Source: Microbacteriaceae bacterium
GTDB taxonomy: Bacteria > Actinomycetota > Actinomycetes > Actinomycetales > Microbacteriaceae
Assembly: GCA_031177985.1 (NCBI GenBank)
Contig: JAPSJW010000003.1
Location: 451,251 to 515,250 of the forward strand
Reading direction: 5' to 3'
Length of the DNA stretch: 64,000 nucleotides
Of the stretch, positions 61,283 through 64,000 are shown piece by piece. How positions within the stretch are numbered: the stretch's first letter is position 1; every line of letters begins with the position of its first letter. A model generated the notes under the pieces. The model did no database searches and was not told the origin of the DNA. It saw only the letters and a program-made list of their open reading frames with translations. The translations under genes were made by a program, and so were the position numbers.

Positions 61283-62392
61283 CTACTGCTCGGTGAGAGC
61301 GAGCAGGTCGGGGTTGTCGGCGTACGCCTCGCCCGCGTTCTCCTGGGTCACGACGACCGGGGGAAGCAGGTAGGAGGGAACGATCTTCTCTCCGTTGTCG
61401 TACGTCTCGGTGTCGTTGATGCCGGTCGGCTCCTCGCCGGCCTGCAGCTCCTGCACCATCTCGATGGCAGCCGCGACGAGCGCACGGGTGTCCTTGTAGA
61501 TCGTCATGTACTGCTCACCCGCGACGATCGACTTGACCGACTCGACCTCGGAGTCCTGGCCGGTGACGACCGGCAGGTCCTTGCCCGCCGCGCGCACCGA
61601 CTCGATGATCGCGCGAGCGAGGGTGTCGTTCGGCGAGAGCACGCCGTGCAGCTCGGTGTCCTGGTAGTTGGCCGAGAGCAGGGTGTCCATGCGGCTCTGG
61701 GCGTTCTGCGCGAGCCAGCCCTGCGTCGCGGTCTGGCCGACCTCGGTCTGACCCGAGACGACGTTCAGGGTGCCGTCGTCGATCTTCGGCTGCAGCACGT
61801 CCATCGCGCCGTTGAAGAACACCCCGGCGTTGTTGTCGTCGGGCGAGCCCGAGAACAGCTCGATGTTGTAGGTGTCAGCGTCGGGGTACTTCTCGGCGAG
61901 ACCGTCGAGCAGCGCCTGGCCCTGCTCCTGGCCGACCTTGAAGTTGTCGAACGCGAGGTAGTAGTCGACCGCCTCGGTGTTGGTGATCAGGCGGTCGTAA
62001 GCAATGACCGTGATGCCCTCGGCTTTGGCCGCCTCGACCTGCGACGACAGCTGAGCGCTGTCCTTCGCGCCGATGATGATGACCTCAGCGCCGTTGGTGA
62101 TCATCGAGTTGATCTGGTTCTGCTGCTCGGCGACGGTGTTGCTCGCGGGGGCGTACTGCACGTCGGCGTTGAAGCCCGCCTCCTCGAGTCCGGTGGTGAA
62201 CAGGTCGCCCGCGAGAACCCAGTTCTCACTGGTCTTGTCGGGGAGCGCGACGCCGATGGTGGCGTCGGCGGCGAAGCCGGCTGCGCCGCCCTCACCTTCG
62301 GTGTCGGTGGTGTCGCCGCGGCTGGAGCAGCCCGCCAGCGCGAGCGCCGTGACTGCCGCGAGCGAGGTCGCGGCGAGAGCGAATTTCCTCAT
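61283..62392 (-). CDS. chvE: multiple-monosaccharide-binding lipoprotein (ChvE type)
   Basis: This 369-residue lipoprotein has lipobox ALALAGCSS (Cys about 22) and a Peripla_BP_4 domain of the ChvE family. Visible runs are ATIGVALPDKTSENWVLAGDLFTTGLEEAGFNADVQYA, IIIGAKDSAQLSSQVEAAKAEGITVIAYDRLITNTEAVDYYLAFDNFKVGQEQGQALLDGL and VLSPNDTLARAIIESVRAAG. ChvE-type proteins bind several monosaccharides (arabinose, xylose, glucose, galactose). The ATG at 62392 has AGGAAAGAGA upstream. It is downstream of the MmsB-type permease and MmsA-type ATPase genes on the same strand and forms a complete CUT2 importer with them. Confidence 0.92.
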   Translation of the reverse strand: MRKFALAATSLAAVTALALAGCSSRGDTTDTEGEGGAAGFAADATIGVALPDKTSENWVLAGDLFTTGLEEAGFNADVQYAPASNTVAEQQNQINSMITNGAEVIIIGAKDSAQLSSQVEAAKAEGITVIAYDRLITNTEAVDYYLAFDNFKVGQEQGQALLDGLAEKYPDADTYNIELFSGSPDDNNAGVFFNGAMDVLQPKIDDGTLNVVSGQTEVGQTATQGWLAQNAQSRMDTLLSANYQDTELHGVLSPNDTLARAIIESVRAAGKDLPVVTGQDSEVESVKSIVAGEQYMTIYKDTRALVAAAIEMVQELQAGEEPTGINDTETYDNGEKIVPSYLLPPVVVTQENAGEAYADNPDLLALTEQ

Positions 62393-62439
62393 CGATATTC
62401 TCTTTCCTGGTGCAACTGGTGTGAATGGAGACCTGATGC

Positions 62440-63813
62440 TCAACCGCGAGGAGTGAGGTCCTGCGGTCGAGCGGTCTCCGCTGGCCCACCCGCAGGGGTG
62501 GGAGTCTGTGCGCCCTCCGGAGCCGGGGATGCGGTCGGGCGGTCGTCGCCCGACCCCCGGTTCCGGGTGAGGCGGCCGATGAGCGACGGGCGTCCCTGCC
62601 GCTTGCTGTAGACGTCGATCGCGACGGCGAGCAGCAGCACGAGGCCCTTGATCATCTGCACGTAGTCGGCGGTGACGCTCAGGAGCTGGAGTCCGTTGTT
62701 GAGCACGGCGATGACGAGACCGCCGATGATCGAGCCGACGACGGTGCCGATGCCGCCGGTGACCGCCGCGCCGCCGATGAAGACGGCCGCGATCGCGTCG
62801 AGCTCCCAGCCGACGCCGTCACCGGGTCCCGAGGCCACCGAGCGGGCGATCCACAGCATGCCCGCGACGGCGGCGAGCACCGACATGTTGAACATGACGA
62901 AGAAGTTGGTGCGGCGGATGTCGACGCCCGAGAGCTCCGCTGCGCGCCAGTTGCCGCCGACGGCGTACACGTGGCGGCCGATCGTCGTGTTGTTCGTGAG
63001 GAACGAGTAGCCCAGCACGAGCACCGCGAGGATGATGCCCGAGATCGGGAAGCTCGTGCCCACGCGGCCGGTCGCGAAGAGGTAGGTCGCGAGCAGTACG
63101 ACCGCGAGCAGCAGGCCGACCTTGACGGCGCTGACCCAGAACGGGGCCTGCTCGGCGCCCATCTGGGCCTGCGCCTTGCGCAGCCTCCGCTCCTGCCAGA
63201 CGACCGCGACCGCCGCCACGAGACCCAGGATGAGGGTCCAGTTGCTGTAGCCGAACTGCGGACCGAAGTCGGGCAGGAAGCCGCCGCCGATGAACGTGAA
63301 GTCGCGGGGCACGGGCAGCGAGGTCGAATTGCCGACCCACTGGTTGGCACCGCGGAACAGCAGCATGCCGGCGAGGGTCACGATGAACGCCGGGACCCCG
63401 ACGTAGGCGACCCAGAAGCCGTGCCAGGCGCCGACGAGGGCGCCGAGCAGGAGGCCCAGCAGGATCGCGAACGGCCACGGCCATCCCCAGAGCGTCATCG
63501 ACTGGGCGACCACGATGCCGACGAAGGCGGCGACCGAGCCCACGGAGAGGTCGATGTGACCGGCCACGATCACCATGACCATGCCGACGGCGAGGATCAG
63601 CACGTAGGCGTTGCCGTTGACGATGTTGATGAGGTTGTTCGGCTCGAGGGTCTTGCCGCCGGTCAGCGCCTGGAAGAGCAGGATGATGACGACGAGCGCT
63701 CCGAGGATGCCGAACTGACGGCTGGTCGACTGGGAGCCGCCGAACATCTTGCGGAGGTCGCGGAAGCGGAACCCGCCGTCCTCGCGGGTCGGCGTCGATG
63801 CGGTGGAGGTCAT
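62440..63813 (-). CDS. mmsB: multiple monosaccharide ABC transporter permease (MmsB type)
   Basis: This 457-residue permease is longer than RbsC-type proteins, as expected for MmsB/GguB. Hydrophobic segments begin near residue 32 ([23 protein letters not shown]), and the CUT2 motif [21 protein letters not shown] follows. The insertion with [21 protein letters not shown] in the middle is typical of Mms[39 protein letters not shown] is the coupling region. It overlaps the ATPase gene by 4 bp (ATGA). The Pro/Thr-rich C-terminal tail (about 430-457) is variable and probably cytoplasmic. It imports the sugars bound by the ChvE-like lipoprotein. Confidence 0.92.
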   Translation of the reverse strand: MTSTASTPTREDGGFRFRDLRKMFGGSQSTSRQFGILGALVVIILLFQALTGGKTLEPNNLINIVNGNAYVLILAVGMVMVIVAGHIDLSVGSVAAFVGIVVAQSMTLWGWPWPFAILLGLLLGALVGAWHGFWVAYVGVPAFIVTLAGMLLFRGANQWVGNSTSLPVPRDFTFIGGGFLPDFGPQFGYSNWTLILGLVAAVAVVWQERRLRKAQAQMGAEQAPFWVSAVKVGLLLAVVLLATYLFATGRVGTSFPISGIILAVLVLGYSFLTNNTTIGRHVYAVGGNWRAAELSGVDIRRTNFFVMFNMSVLAAVAGMLWIARSVASGPGDGVGWELDAIAAVFIGGAAVTGGIGTVVGSIIGGLVIAVLNNGLQLLSVTADYVQMIKGLVLLLAVAIDVYSKRQGRPSLIGRLTRNRGSGDDRPTASPAPEGAQTPTPAGGPAETARPQDLTPRG

Positions 63814-64000
63814 GCGATCGCTTTCTTGTCGGTGGAGGTCATGCCTCGCATGAGGGTCTCGGGGTCGGCCTGGGCGGCGGGCAGCTCGCTCGTGATCGCG
63901 CCCTCGAAGATCGTGTAGATGCGGTCGGAGACGCCGAGCAGCTCGGGCAGCTCCGACGAGATGAGGATGATGCCCTTGCCCTGCGCGGCGAGGTCGCGGA
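63810..64000 (-). CDS. mmsA: multiple monosaccharide ABC transporter ATPase (MmsA type), 3' end only
   Basis: Only the last 63 codons are inside the window: [78 protein letters not shown] is the H-loop-region and C-terminal sequence of the second ABC domain in CUT2 ATPases (RbsA/MmsA). The stop overlaps the permease start by 4 bp. The rest of the gene lies beyond the right edge, so the Walker motifs were not seen. Identification as MmsA rests on this tail and on the MmsB and ChvE-type genes downstream. Confidence 0.85.
   Translation of the reverse strand, partial: RDLAAQGKGIILISSELPELLGVSDRIYTIFEGAITSELPAAQADPETLMRGMTSTDKKAIA

Overview
The window is high-GC DNA (roughly 70% by eye) from an actinobacterium. 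Gene content fits the Microbacteriaceae best: Mqo, an overlapping lysC alpha/beta gene, ffs near dnaX-recR, and many GTG/TTG starts with translational overlaps. Genus is not determinable from the sequence alone. About fifty genes are supported, plus one tRNA-Ser, one SRP RNA and many hairpins and operator-like palindromes. No transposase, integrase, phage gene or CRISPR array was seen.

Layout. (1) 1-7.7 kb: end of an exopolysaccharide locus on the minus strand, with a DUF4012 protein, two Wzz/tyrosine autokinases flanking a glycosyltransferase, two paralogous hexapeptide acyltransferases and a second glycosyltransferase that leaves the window. A low-molecular-weight tyrosine phosphatase lies just upstream. 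(2) 8.4-14.7 kb: a radical SAM protein behind a perfect LexA box, an ABC-F ATPase, Mqo, an SGNH hydrolase, a small membrane protein and a divergent MerR regulator. (3) 14.7-19.8 kb: asd and lysC, separated by a TetR/aldo-keto reductase pair with two operator copies, then recR. (4) 19.8-29.5 kb: dnaX, then an HTTM protein, a DUF5819 protein and an LASTG-anchored surface protein with an Asp-Ala stalk, lying between dnaX and the SRP RNA; then pta-ackA and tRNA-Ser(GGA). (5) 29.5-32 kb: a small membrane protein and a HerA-like ATPase.

(6) 32-64 kb is a plant-polysaccharide sugar island. The first operon (38.8 to 32.2 kb) carries an ABC importer, a YicI-type GH31 alpha-xylosidase and a LacI repressor. 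The second (47.9 to 39.1 kb) carries LacI, an ABC importer, GH51 and GH43 enzymes for arabinan, and then an unexpected saccharopine-dehydrogenase-like protein with a GNAT acetyltransferase. After a PAP2 phosphatase, a membrane protein and a Bcr/CflA-type exporter comes a xylose-centred block: a ROK regulator, a sugar isomerase/epimerase, a Gfo/Idh oxidoreductase, a sugar-binding lipoprotein and, divergently, an ABC ATPase, permease, xylA and xylB. A ChvE-MmsB-MmsA type multiple-sugar importer runs off the right edge. The enzymes and transporters suggest uptake and breakdown of arabinoxylan and xyloglucan fragments to arabinose and xylose, with overflow acetate handled by Pta-AckA.

The least explained parts are the HTTM/DUF5819/LASTG module, two families of intergenic inverted repeats each present twice, a long composite hairpin that includes the end of lysC, and a 10-mer shared by the arabinan and xylA operators.
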